DNA of 7,610 nucleotides, from contig WQUN01000022.1 in NCBI GenBank assembly GCA_009782085.1, forward strand, positions 1 to 7,610, written 5' to 3'. Origin of the DNA: Bacillota bacterium (lineage in GTDB: Bacteria > Bacillota > Clostridia > Lachnospirales > WQUN01). This document shows, piece by piece, positions 1 through 5,650 of the stretch. The translations under genes and the position numbers were made by a program. Below the pieces are notes generated by a model, which worked only from the letters and a program-made list of their open reading frames with translations, did not search any database and was not told the origin of the DNA. The first letter of the stretch is position 1; the number at the start of each line of letters is the position of its first letter.

Positions 1-100
1 ACCGAAGTGCGAAAACATTTACCGACGACGAGCCGACACGACGAACGCTTCAGCGGCGTGTCGGCGACAGAGGAGGTTAATGTTTTCGCACTTCGGTATA
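1..100. repeat. Palindromic repeat, copy A, upstream of the aldo/keto reductase gene
   Basis: A perfect 19-base inverted repeat forms the outer stem: ACCGAAGTGCGAAAACATT at 1-19 pairs with 79-97. A second perfect 9-base stem (32-40 with 57-65, GCCGACACG / CGTGTCGGC) is nested inside it. The right arm continues into TATA (97-100); by symmetry the left end probably starts a few bases before the window. The element is homologous to 1300-1363: bases 11-29 match 1313-1331 with one mismatch, and 80-100 match 1343-1363 with two. The centre differs between copies. This suggests a small non-coding palindromic repeat (REP- or MITE-like). No transposase is visible, so mobility is inference. Confidence 0.85.
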
Positions 101-102
101 AT
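77..102 (+). promoter_or_regulatory. Candidate promoter at the edge of palindrome copy A
   Basis: A perfect TATAAT lies at 97-102, at the right end of the palindrome and 43 bases before the start codon of the aldo/keto reductase gene. Its distance fits transcription starting near 109 and a leader of about 37 bases. The -35 region is poor: TTAATG at 77-82 is only a weak match, with a 14-base spacer, and GGTTAA at 75-80 gives 16 bases. The -10 is therefore the only real evidence. The same place in the other palindrome copy reads TATAAC (1360-1365). Confidence 0.4.
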
Positions 103-145
103 ATTTACGCAGTGCGTCATCATCCAAAACGGGGGGCGGCGGAGT

Positions 146-1297
146 ATGGAATACCGCGAGATCGCGCCGGGCGTCCGCGCCGGCGCGGTGGGGCTGGGAA
201 CGGAACAGTTGGACGGGCAGCCCTACGAAAGAGTCAAGGAAGTGATCGACGCGGCTTTTGAGCGGGACATGAACTGCATGGATCTGTTCATGCCGGGGGC
301 GGAGGTGCGGGAGAATATCGGCCGCGCGCTCGGCCGGCGACGGAAGGATTTCATCATCCAGGGGCACATCGGCTCGACGGACGTCGGCCAGCAGTACGAC
401 ATTTCCCGCGACCCGCCGACCTGCGCAAAATATTTCGAGCAGTTGCTCCGCGCGCTCCGGACCGATTACATCGACATAGGCATGTGCTTTTTCGTCGATT
501 CGGACAAGGATTTCCGCGACGTGTTCGACACGGGTTTCATAGACTATGTGCTTCGGCTCAGGCGCGAGGGCAAGATACGCCTGATAGGCGCCAGCTCGCA
601 TAATCCGGTCACTGCGCGGAGGGTCGTGGAGACCGGCCTTGTCGAGACGCTGATGTTCAGCGTCAACCCCGCCTTTGACAGCGTGCCCCCCGCCGCCAAC
701 GTTATAGGCGATTTCGGCGAGGATTTCAGCGGCTTCGGCGGGAAAATAGGCGGGATCAACCCCGTCCGCGCGGAGCTGTACGCCCTGTGCGAGGCCAGAG
801 GCGTGGCCGTCACGACCATGAAGACTTTGGGCGCGGGCCTTTTGATCAGTCCGGAGCGCACCCCGTTCTCCAGGCCGCTGACCGTGGGCCAGTGCATCCA
901 CTACGCCCTGAACCGCCCGGCGGTGAAAAGCGCGCTGATCGGCTGCCGCTCGCGCGCTGAGGTGGAGGAAGCCGCGCGTTATTTCAGCCTGTCGGACGAG
1001 GAACGGGATTACACCGGCGTCATCGCGTCTCCGCAATCCGATTTAACGGGCCGCTGCGTCTACTGCGGGCACTGCGCGCCCTGCCCGTCGGGGATCGACG
1101 TCGCCGCCGTCCACCGGTACCTGGACGTGGCAAGGCTGACGCCCGGCCAGGTTCCCGCGGCCGCGGCCGCGCATTACCGCGCTTTGCGGCACGGCGGCGC
1201 CGCGTGCGTCGAATGCGGAAGCTGCGAGAGCCGCTGCCCGTTCGGCGTGCCGGTCATGGAGGACATGAAGGAGGCGGCGCGGGTTTTTGGCGCGTGA
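146..1297 (+). CDS. Aldo/keto reductase-family protein with C-terminal two-[4Fe-4S] ferredoxin domain
   Basis: This is a 383-residue protein with an aldo/keto reductase TIM barrel (about residues 1-290) and a C-terminal ferredoxin domain. The cysteines at 304, 307, 310 and 313 (CVYCGHCAPCP) and at 354, 357, 360 and 364 (CVECGSCESRCP) form two complete [4Fe-4S] motifs. Barrel landmarks include GRALGRRRKDF, TDYIDIG (106-112), GKIRLIGASSHNP (142-154), a late Lys at 226 and ALIGCRS (263-269). By alignment from memory, Asp46 of the catalytic tetrad is kept, but the Tyr, Lys and His positions hold Gly51, His74 and Phe115. Substrate and cofactor are unknown; a cytoplasmic redox role with electron transfer through the clusters is inferred. 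I chose ATG 146 because GGAG (141-144) precedes it, although the spacing is short; the upstream in-frame ATG at 80 lies inside the palindrome. The gene sits between two related palindromes and is probably monocistronic. Confidence 0.93.
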   Translation: MEYREIAPGVRAGAVGLGTEQLDGQPYERVKEVIDAAFERDMNCMDLFMPGAEVRENIGRALGRRRKDFIIQGHIGSTDVGQQYDISRDPPTCAKYFEQLLRALRTDYIDIGMCFFVDSDKDFRDVFDTGFIDYVLRLRREGKIRLIGASSHNPVTARRVVETGLVETLMFSVNPAFDSVPPAANVIGDFGEDFSGFGGKIGGINPVRAELYALCEARGVAVTTMKTLGAGLLISPERTPFSRPLTVGQCIHYALNRPAVKSALIGCRSRAEVEEAARYFSLSDEERDYTGVIASPQSDLTGRCVYCGHCAPCPSGIDVAAVHRYLDVARLTPGQVPAAAAAHYRALRHGGAACVECGSCESRCPFGVPVMEDMKEAARVFGA

Positions 1298-1299
1298 TT

Positions 1300-1363
1300 T
1301 ATACCGGATGCTGAAAACATTTGCCGACGACATAGGATGCTGATGTTTTCGCACTCCGATATA
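1300..1363. repeat. Palindromic repeat, copy B, downstream of the aldo/keto reductase gene
   Basis: The arms 1300-1320 and 1343-1363 are inverted repeats of 21 bases with five mismatches. Both ends carry TATA, and both arms carry the complementary blocks GAAAACAT / ATGTTTTC. The element starts three bases after the TGA of the upstream gene. It is homologous to the palindrome at 1-100 but about 40 bases shorter, because the inner stem of copy A is replaced by a short centre. It could act as an mRNA 3'-end stabiliser or a weak terminator, but no T-tract follows on the plus strand. Confidence 0.8.
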
Positions 1364-1390
1364 ACAATATCTCCTCTGTTTACAGTGTCC

Positions 1391-1427
1391 GGCAAATTGT
1401 ACCGATACAATTTCCGTTGCATTTGCC
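1391..1427. promoter_or_regulatory. Overlapping palindromes, possible operator
   Basis: AAATTGTA (1394-1401) and TACAATTT (1406-1413) form a perfect 8-base inverted repeat around CCGA. A second pairing overlaps it: GGCAAAT (1391-1397) with ATTTGCC (1421-1427). The two pairings share bases 1394-1397, so in RNA they would compete. The first palindrome lies about ten bases upstream of a candidate -35, which suits a DNA-binding regulator of the ECF gene. I do not recognise the site as belonging to a known regulator. Confidence 0.45.
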
Positions 1428-1451
1428 TCGCGCGCGGAAGCGGAGTATCAT
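1423..1451 (+). promoter_or_regulatory. Candidate promoter for the ECF S-component gene
   Basis: TTGCCT (1423-1428, 4 of 6 to the sigma-70 -35) and TATCAT (1446-1451, 5 of 6 to the -10) are separated by exactly 17 bases. Transcription would start near 1458, giving a leader of about 140 bases that contains the whole 1472-1585 hairpin. The match is moderate, and readthrough from the upstream gene is an alternative. Confidence 0.4.
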
Positions 1452-1471
1452 TAAGATGGTTATAGTCTCAA

Positions 1472-1585
1472 ATAGCGTTGATACGGGCGGGCGACAGAAC
1501 GCCGCCCCTACAAAATCCTGATAATTCGCCATTTTGACTGTAGGGGCGGCGTTCTGCCGCCCGTATAACAACGCATCAACGCTAT
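1472..1585. repeat. 114-base bulged hairpin/dispersed-repeat element before the ECF gene
   Basis: Three perfect stems stack in one hairpin: 1472-1481 with 1576-1585 (10 bp), 1482-1490 with 1557-1565 (9 bp) and 1495-1512 with 1539-1556 (18 bp). Four bases bulge on the left (1491-1494) and ten on the right (1566-1575). The AT-rich tip can add CAAAAT / ATTTTG (1511-1516, 1531-1536). The GTAGGGGCGGCGTTCTGCCG core resembles dispersed GC-rich palindromes that I associate with Clostridia genomes; this is from memory. It ends only two bases before the ECF gene's ribosome-binding site, so in mRNA it would be a large leader stem-loop. Confidence 0.85.
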
Positions 1586-1600
1586 GGAAAGGAAATCGGG

Positions 1601-2197
1601 ATGGAGACGCAAAAACGCCGGTCCGGGATCGGCGTAAGGGAGATAATCTCAATCGGACTGATGGCCGCGCTTGTGTACGCCGCCACGATGATAAACGTAA
1701 AAATCCCTCTGCCAGTGGGGCAGACCATGCTCAGCCTCGGGAACGTCTGCTGCCTGCTGTCCGGCTTTCTGCTCGGGCCGGTTTACGGGGGGCTGTCCGC
1801 CGGCGTCGGCTCGTTCATATTCGACCTGGGCGACCCCGTCTGGCTCCCTCTCTCCCCGTACACCTTGGTTTTCAAGTTCCTCATGGCGTTTGTCTGCGGG
1901 CTCGTCTCCATAAAACTGTGCGCGGAAGGCCCGGCCCCGTCGAATATGCCGAAAAACGCCGTCGCGGGCGCGCTCGGAATGCTTACATACCTGGTTCTGC
2001 ATCTGGCTCAGGTTTATTTTTACGCCATATGGCTGAAAGGGCTTCAACCCTTGGCCGCCTTGATAGAGACCGGAACGTCGGGCGTGTTTTCCCTGATCAA
2101 CGCGGCCGTAGCCATAATCGTGTCCGTGCCGCTGTACGCGGCGGTCAAGAAGATTCTGGACTCCGCGGGGTTCAGGATACGGAAATACAGGTTCTGA
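1601..2197 (+). CDS. ECF transporter S component (substrate-binding membrane subunit)
   Basis: This 198-residue hydrophobic protein has about six membrane segments (roughly residues 15-32, 44-58, 61-75, 88-105, 119-143 and 160-185). Family traits include a first helix with small residues in the AxxxA pattern (Ala23, Ala27), which in known S components contacts the EcfT subunit. The segment FLLGPVYGGLSAGVGSF (56-72), followed by a loop Asp75 and a Lys at the start of helix 4 (Lys92), is also typical. S components capture a vitamin or similar micronutrient and share an EcfAA'T energising module. No such module is adjacent, so this would be a group II (solitary) S component. The substrate cannot be read from the sequence; the fold fits the riboflavin/DUF1393-like group best. 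ATG 1601 is preceded by AAAGGAA at a 6-base spacing. A basic C-terminus (RIRKYRF) fits a cytoplasmic tail. Confidence 0.87.
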   Translation: METQKRRSGIGVREIISIGLMAALVYAATMINVKIPLPVGQTMLSLGNVCCLLSGFLLGPVYGGLSAGVGSFIFDLGDPVWLPLSPYTLVFKFLMAFVCGLVSIKLCAEGPAPSNMPKNAVAGALGMLTYLVLHLAQVYFYAIWLKGLQPLAALIETGTSGVFSLINAAVAIIVSVPLYAAVKKILDSAGFRIRKYRF

Positions 2198-2311
2198 TTT
2201 TAGCCCTTTCGGTCCTTGAAGTGAGCGGGCTTGTTCAAACTCCGCCCGCGGCTTTGGATCCATTCCGCCTGTGAAGTTTTAATCTGAGATACAACTTGAA
2301 AATAACCACAT

Positions 2312-2367
2312 TGTCATTCTGAGCGAAGCGAAGAATCTTCAGACCCTTCGCTTCGCTCAGGGTGACA
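2312..2367. repeat. Dispersed palindrome of the TGTCATTCTGAGCGAAGCGA family, copy 1
   Basis: The 22-base arms 2312-2333 and 2346-2367 pair with two T-G (wobble) differences around a 12-base loop. A second member is at 5776-5851. Its minus strand encodes the ILRFAQND peptide, which I know as a frequent false-ORF product of this repeat in bacterial genomes. It sits between convergent genes, where it could serve as a bidirectional terminator or mRNA end; that role is inference. Confidence 0.88.
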
Positions 2368-2430
2368 GATGAAAAGGTCATTTGAGTTTTCGCTTCGCTC
2401 AGGGTGACAGATGAAAAGGTCATTTGAGTT
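2347..2430. repeat. Perfect 42-base tandem duplication
   Basis: Bases 2347-2388 and 2389-2430 are identical. The unit begins with TTCGCTTCGCTCAGGGTGAC, most of the right arm of the neighbouring palindrome, and ends with GATGAAAAGGTCATTTGAGTT. The duplication therefore copied one palindrome arm plus 20 flanking bases, leaving two right arms and one left arm. Perfect identity points to a recent event. Confidence 0.92.
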
Positions 2431-2507
2431 GAGCGGCCATATTAGCCGGCCCCGGCGCACCTCTTTCTCATACCCTATCCTTGCCCTATCCCTATCCCCC
2501 GTTATTG

Positions 2508-2604
2508 TCGTTTCGTTTGAAATTGAGCTTCAAACTTCGCGCGAAACGCCCCTGAACAACAGTCGCTTCGCGCTCGTTTTCAGCTCATTTCAAATCGAAA
2601 CGAC
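2508..2604. repeat. Long imperfect hairpin at the 3' end of the YihY gene
   Basis: GTCGTTTCG-TTTGAAATTGAGCT at 2508-2530 pairs with 2582-2604, each arm holding one unpaired base. A further inner pairing, GCGCGAAACG (2539-2548) with CGCTTCGCGC (2564-2573), has one mismatch. The right arm reaches the last base of the leftward YihY stop codon. On the minus strand no T-run follows, so it is not a textbook terminator. It may be another palindromic repeat or an RNA-end stabiliser. Confidence 0.7.
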
Positions 2605-3443
2605 TATATCTCCGCGCCGCATTTCGCCGCCTGCCGTTCGTCATGCTTTATCAGCACCGAGTTTATCTCGCTTCCGATAAGCAAGGTCAGCGAAATGATA
2701 TTCAGCCATAATATCAGTATGAACACCCCGGCGATGCTCCCGTAGACCCTCGAATACCTGGCGAAATTGTTCACGTATATATTGAACACCTTCGATATGA
2801 TCACCCACGCGGCCACCGAAAACAGAGCTCCCGGCATGACCTGCCGGAGCCCTGTTCGGAACGGTATGGAGAATTTGTAGATCAGCATGAGCGAAAACAG
2901 CATCACGGCCATCGACAGAAACGTCCCCAGCAAACTGTAGAGGCTCGCCGCGCCGCCGGAGAGCAGCGCGCTGCCGCGCAGAAACCGGAATATGGCGTTG
3001 TTGAAGATCATCAGCAAAAGCATCGTCACAAGAGTGGTGGCGAAAAGCACCACGAAAAACACGCTCAGCGCGTATGTCCTGACCAGCCCGCCCTCGTTGC
3101 GGCCGAAGGACATCCTGACGCCCTTGATGACCCCGCGGAACCCGGACGAGGCGCTCCATACCGACACCAAAAGGCTTATCGAGAGCACGGTCGCCTTCCC
3201 GCCGACCACGACCTCCGAGACGAAATTCGACAGCACGTCCGCTATCTCCTTGGGGAACAGGGAGAGCATCTGGCTCATGAACAAACTCTCGTCCAGCTTC
3301 AAATACCCGATCAAAGACATCAAAAATATCAGAAACGGGAAAAACGCGAGCAAGATCTTGTATGTGAGTTCGCTGGCTATCGCGGGCACGTCGTCCTTGA
3401 TCGTCTCCTTCGCCAGGTCCACGAAGAAACTCCTATAGGTCAA
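2604..3443 (-). CDS. YihY/BrkB-family (UPF0761-type) inner-membrane protein
   Basis: The 279-residue protein has about six membrane segments (near 28-48, 86-105, 126-150, 163-190, 202-224 and 232-262). It shows family hallmarks: an amphipathic start followed by ELTYKILLAFFPFLIFL (25-41), and the near-C-terminal YGSIAGVFILILWLNI followed by LLIGSEIN. Length is normal for the family. Members were once called ribonuclease BN in error; their biochemical role is not established. The start is probably TTG at 3443, with AAAGGAG (3452-3458) eight bases upstream inside the last codons of the EF-G-like gene. GTG at 3422 (AGGAG at 3430-3434, seven bases upstream) is a good alternative and would remove seven residues. 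It is the distal gene of a two-gene unit with the EF-G-like gene, five bases apart. A functional link is not evident. Confidence 0.92.
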   Translation of the reverse strand: MTYRSFFVDLAKETIKDDVPAIASELTYKILLAFFPFLIFLMSLIGYLKLDESLFMSQMLSLFPKEIADVLSNFVSEVVVGGKATVLSISLLVSVWSASSGFRGVIKGVRMSFGRNEGGLVRTYALSVFFVVLFATTLVTMLLLMIFNNAIFRFLRGSALLSGGAASLYSLLGTFLSMAVMLFSLMLIYKFSIPFRTGLRQVMPGALFSVAAWVIISKVFNIYVNNFARYSRVYGSIAGVFILILWLNIISLTLLIGSEINSVLIKHDERQAAKCGAEI

Positions 3444-3448
3444 AATTC

Positions 3449-5542
3449 TTACTCCTTTTCCCTGAGGCTCTCAAGCTCCTTCTTCCGCGCCTCTATGACC
3501 TTCTGCTGCACGTCGGCCGGCGCTTCCTCGTATCTGTCGAATTTCATCGTGAAGGAGCCGCGTCCCTGGGTCATCGAGCGCAGGTCCGTGGTATACTTGG
3601 GCATTTCGGCCATCGGGGCCTCGGCGGAAATGTTCTGCTTCTTCCCGACCTTCTCCATGCCCAGAATGCGTCCGCGGCGCTTGTTCATGTCGCCCATTAT
3701 GTCGCCGGTGTATTCGTCGGGCACGGTGATCACCACGCTCGCGATCGGCTCGAGTATGGCCGGCCGCGCCTGCATGAAGCCGGACTCGAAGGCCATTTGC
3801 GCGGCCTTCTTGAACGCCATTTCGGAGGAATCCACCTCGTGGTAGGAACCGTGGACGAGGATGCATTTGATCCCCACCACCGGATACGCCGCCATCGGGC
3901 CGGCCTTCACGCTCTCGATGATGCCCTTTTCCACGGCGGGGAAGTATTGCCTGGGGACCGCGCCGCCGAAGACCCGCTCCTCGAACACGTAGGACTGCGT
4001 CAGGTCGCCGGACGGCTCGAACTCCATGTGCACGTCGCCGTACTGGCCGTGCCCGCCGGACTGCTTCTTGTATTTGCCCTGCACCCTGGACTTGCCCTTT
4101 ATCATCTCGCGGTAGGGCACGATCGGCGTGCTGAGCTCAACTTCCGTCTTATACCTGTTTTTTAGCTTGTTGACCACCACGTCGAGCTGGCTGTCGCCCT
4201 GGCCGGAGATCAGCATCTGGTTGGTCTCCTTGTTGACCTCGAACTTCAGGGTCTTATCCTCCTCGAGCAGTTTCGCGAGGGACTGGGATATCTTGTCCTC
4301 GTCCTTCTTGTCTTTGGCCTTGACGGCCATGGCCAGCAGCGAGTCCGGGAAGTCGATCTCCCTCACGGCCACGGGCCTTTCCTTTGAGCAGAGGGTATTC
4401 TGCGTGGAAGTGGCAGAGAGCTTCGCTATCGCGCCTATGTCGCCGGCGCGTATCTCGTCCACCTCGATCTGCTCCTTGCCGCGCATGACGTAGAGGTGCC
4501 CCGGCTTTTCCGTGGTCTCTGTCTGCGGGTTATAGAGAACGGTGTCTCTCTTTATTATACCGGAGTAAACTCTGAATATGCTTAATCTTCCGACATAAGG
4601 GTCGGAGATGGTCTTGAAGACGAACGCCGCGACGGGCTCGTTCTCCGCGCAGGTGATCGTGACCTGCCCGCCGGTCTTGATATCCGTGACTTCGAGCGTC
4701 TTTTTCACGTCGGCGGCCGGGGCGAAATCGACCAGCGCGTCCAGAAGCTCCCGCGCGCCCGACGCCGCTACAGCCGAGCCGCAGAGTACGGGGGCCAGCA
4801 TGCCGCCGGCGAGGCCGTTCTTGACTCCGCCGATGAATTCAGCGTCGGTGAAAGCCTCCTCGCTGAAGAACTTGTCCATCAGGTTTTCGTCCGTCTCCGC
4901 GACCAGCTCCGTCAGCGCCGCGTGGAAGTGATCCGCGCTGTCCCCGGCCTCGCCCGGCATCGCGCACTCCTCTTTTTTCTGCCCGCCGAACGAATAGGCC
5001 TTCCTGTTGACGACGTCGGCGTATTTTGTCAGCTTGCCGCCCTCTTTAACGGGGACCATGAACGGCGCTATGTTTTTGCCGAAGTTTTCGGTCAAAGAAT
5101 CCACGACCTTGCCGTAGTCCGCGTTTTCGTCGTCCATGCTGTTGACGAAGATCATCTTCGGAATGCCGAGGTCGGAGGCGTATTCCCACGCCTTTTCCGT
5201 GCCGACCTCCACGCCGGACTTTGCCGAGACGACAATCAGCGCCAGATCGGCGGCGGCCAGCGCCTCTTTGACCTCGCCGACGAAGTCGAAATACCCCGGG
5301 GCGTCGATGAAATTTATCTTTGTGTTCCTCCACTCAACCGGGACAACGGAGGCGGAAACGGAGACCCCGCGGCGCTTCTCCTCGTCGTCGTAGTCGCTCA
5401 CGGTGTTGCCGTCCTCGACGCGTCCCATGCGCGACGTGACGCCGGAGACATTGAGCGCCGCCTCCATCAGCGTCGTCTTTCCGCTGCCGCTGTGCCCAAG
5501 GACAGCCACGTTTCTGATCTCGCTTGCCGAATATGCCCTCAT
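3449..5542 (-). CDS. Elongation factor G-like translational GTPase (EF-G paralogue)
   Basis: The 697-residue protein has the full five-domain EF-G architecture. The G domain (about 1-285) has P-loop GHSGSGKTTL (16-25), switch I RRGVSV (57-62), G3 DAPGYFDF (80-87), G4 NSMD (134-137) and G5 GSA (255-257). Domain IV shows VPYRE, KYKKQSGGHGQYG and HEVDSSEMAFKKA. Domain V shows EPIASVVITVP and GDMNKRRGRILGME. The GHSGSGKT P-loop, instead of the AHIDAGKT of canonical EF-G, marks the paralogue group often labelled fusA2 or EF-G-like, not the housekeeping translocase. Such proteins are expected to bind the ribosome, but their roles vary and are mostly unclear. Odd residues are Tyr84 where EF-G has the GTPase His, Ser61 for the switch I Thr, and Ser135 for the NKxD Lys. 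ATG 5542 follows GGGAGG at a seven-base spacing. It is the first gene of a unit with yihY-like DNA and has a roughly 100-base leader. Confidence 0.94.
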   Translation of the reverse strand: MRAYSASEIRNVAVLGHSGSGKTTLMEAALNVSGVTSRMGRVEDGNTVSDYDDEEKRRGVSVSASVVPVEWRNTKINFIDAPGYFDFVGEVKEALAAADLALIVVSAKSGVEVGTEKAWEYASDLGIPKMIFVNSMDDENADYGKVVDSLTENFGKNIAPFMVPVKEGGKLTKYADVVNRKAYSFGGQKKEECAMPGEAGDSADHFHAALTELVAETDENLMDKFFSEEAFTDAEFIGGVKNGLAGGMLAPVLCGSAVAASGARELLDALVDFAPAADVKKTLEVTDIKTGGQVTITCAENEPVAAFVFKTISDPYVGRLSIFRVYSGIIKRDTVLYNPQTETTEKPGHLYVMRGKEQIEVDEIRAGDIGAIAKLSATSTQNTLCSKERPVAVREIDFPDSLLAMAVKAKDKKDEDKISQSLAKLLEEDKTLKFEVNKETNQMLISGQGDSQLDVVVNKLKNRYKTEVELSTPIVPYREMIKGKSRVQGKYKKQSGGHGQYGDVHMEFEPSGDLTQSYVFEERVFGGAVPRQYFPAVEKGIIESVKAGPMAAYPVVGIKCILVHGSYHEVDSSEMAFKKAAQMAFESGFMQARPAILEPIASVVITVPDEYTGDIMGDMNKRRGRILGMEKVGKKQNISAEAPMAEMPKYTTDLRSMTQGRGSFTMKFDRYEEAPADVQQKVIEARKKELESLREKE
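3452..3458 (-). promoter_or_regulatory. Ribosome-binding site of the YihY gene, inside the EF-G-like gene
   Basis: AAAGGAG on the minus strand overlaps the final Lys-Glu codons and directly precedes the TAA of the EF-G-like gene. It stands eight bases before TTG 3443. This supports both the unusual TTG start and translational coupling of the two genes. Confidence 0.7.
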
Positions 5543-5582
5543 TCTAGAACCTCCCAGACTTTTGCGTTTTGCCCGCCGGACG

Positions 5583-5602
5583 CCGGTTTTACATAAAACC
5601 GG
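5583..5602. promoter_or_regulatory. Perfect 20-base palindrome in the EF-G-like gene leader
   Basis: CCGGTTTTA (5583-5591) and TAAAACCGG (5594-5602) are perfect inverted repeats around two bases. The site lies about 40 bases upstream of the EF-G-like start codon and downstream of the candidate -10. As DNA it fits a dimeric repressor's operator; as RNA it would form a compact hairpin. There is no T-run after it on the minus strand, so an attenuator is less likely. Confidence 0.6.
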
Positions 5603-5650
5603 TCGGAATCGGTATCATCCGAATCCCGGTTAAAATAATCCGAGATTCGT

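Larger units (their letters stand above)
1298..1600. other. Intergenic region between the two rightward genes
   Basis: This 303-base gap has no credible gene; the open frames across it come from palindromes. From left to right it holds palindrome copy B (1300-1363), an AT-richer stretch with a short perfect palindrome (1394-1413), a candidate promoter (1423-1451), a 114-base bulged hairpin (1472-1585) and the ribosome-binding site AAAGGAA (1588-1594) of the ECF gene. I see no riboswitch that I recognise and no T-tract terminator after the aldo/keto reductase gene. Confidence 0.7.
2198..2603. other. Convergent intergenic region filled with repeats
   Basis: These 406 bases lie between two convergent genes and hold no credible gene. 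They contain a weak 6-bp hairpin without T-tract (2225-2230 / 2244-2249), the TGTCATTCTGAG palindrome (2312-2367), a perfect 42-base tandem duplication (2347-2430), a pyrimidine-rich run with repeated CCCTATCC (about 2472-2500) and a long hairpin (2508-2604). No classical intrinsic terminator is visible for either gene, so the palindromes may be doing that work. Confidence 0.75.

Noticed and set aside
80..145. ATG at 80, with AGGAGG at 71-76, as the aldo/keto reductase start
   Set aside because: The spacing is only three bases, the extra 22 residues lie in the palindrome arm, and the candidate -10 would be inside the coding region. ATG 146 matches the family's N-terminus.
77..1036. Long open frame antisense to the aldo/keto reductase gene
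   Set aside because: It is a shadow of a GC-rich gene: composition is Arg/Ala/His-rich, there are no recognisable motifs, and the sense frame has a full domain structure.
1534..1569. TTGACT (1534-1539) and TATAAC (1564-1569) as the ECF promoter
   Set aside because: The 24-base spacer is too long for a sigma-70-type promoter, and both boxes belong to the palindrome.
1..1585. CRISPR array or transposon with its own transposase
   Set aside because: The repeats are palindromes of two unrelated families, not regularly spaced direct repeats, and no transposase or cas gene is present.
2225..2249. GCGGGC/GCCCGC hairpin as terminator of the ECF gene
   Set aside because: The stem is only six pairs, the loop is 13 bases, and no T-run follows.
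2235..2423. Leftward 62-codon frame with repeated MTFSSVTLSEAK
   Set aside because: It is a translation of the dispersed palindrome and its tandem duplication (the ILRFAQND peptide), a known source of false small proteins.
2411..2680. Rightward 89-codon frame across the convergent gap
   Set aside because: It starts in the tandem repeat, crosses the long hairpin and runs antisense into the YihY gene; no ribosome-binding site or family trait.
4922..5596. 224-codon frame antisense to the EF-G-like gene
   Set aside because: It lies opposite the conserved G domain and shows only low-complexity shadow composition.
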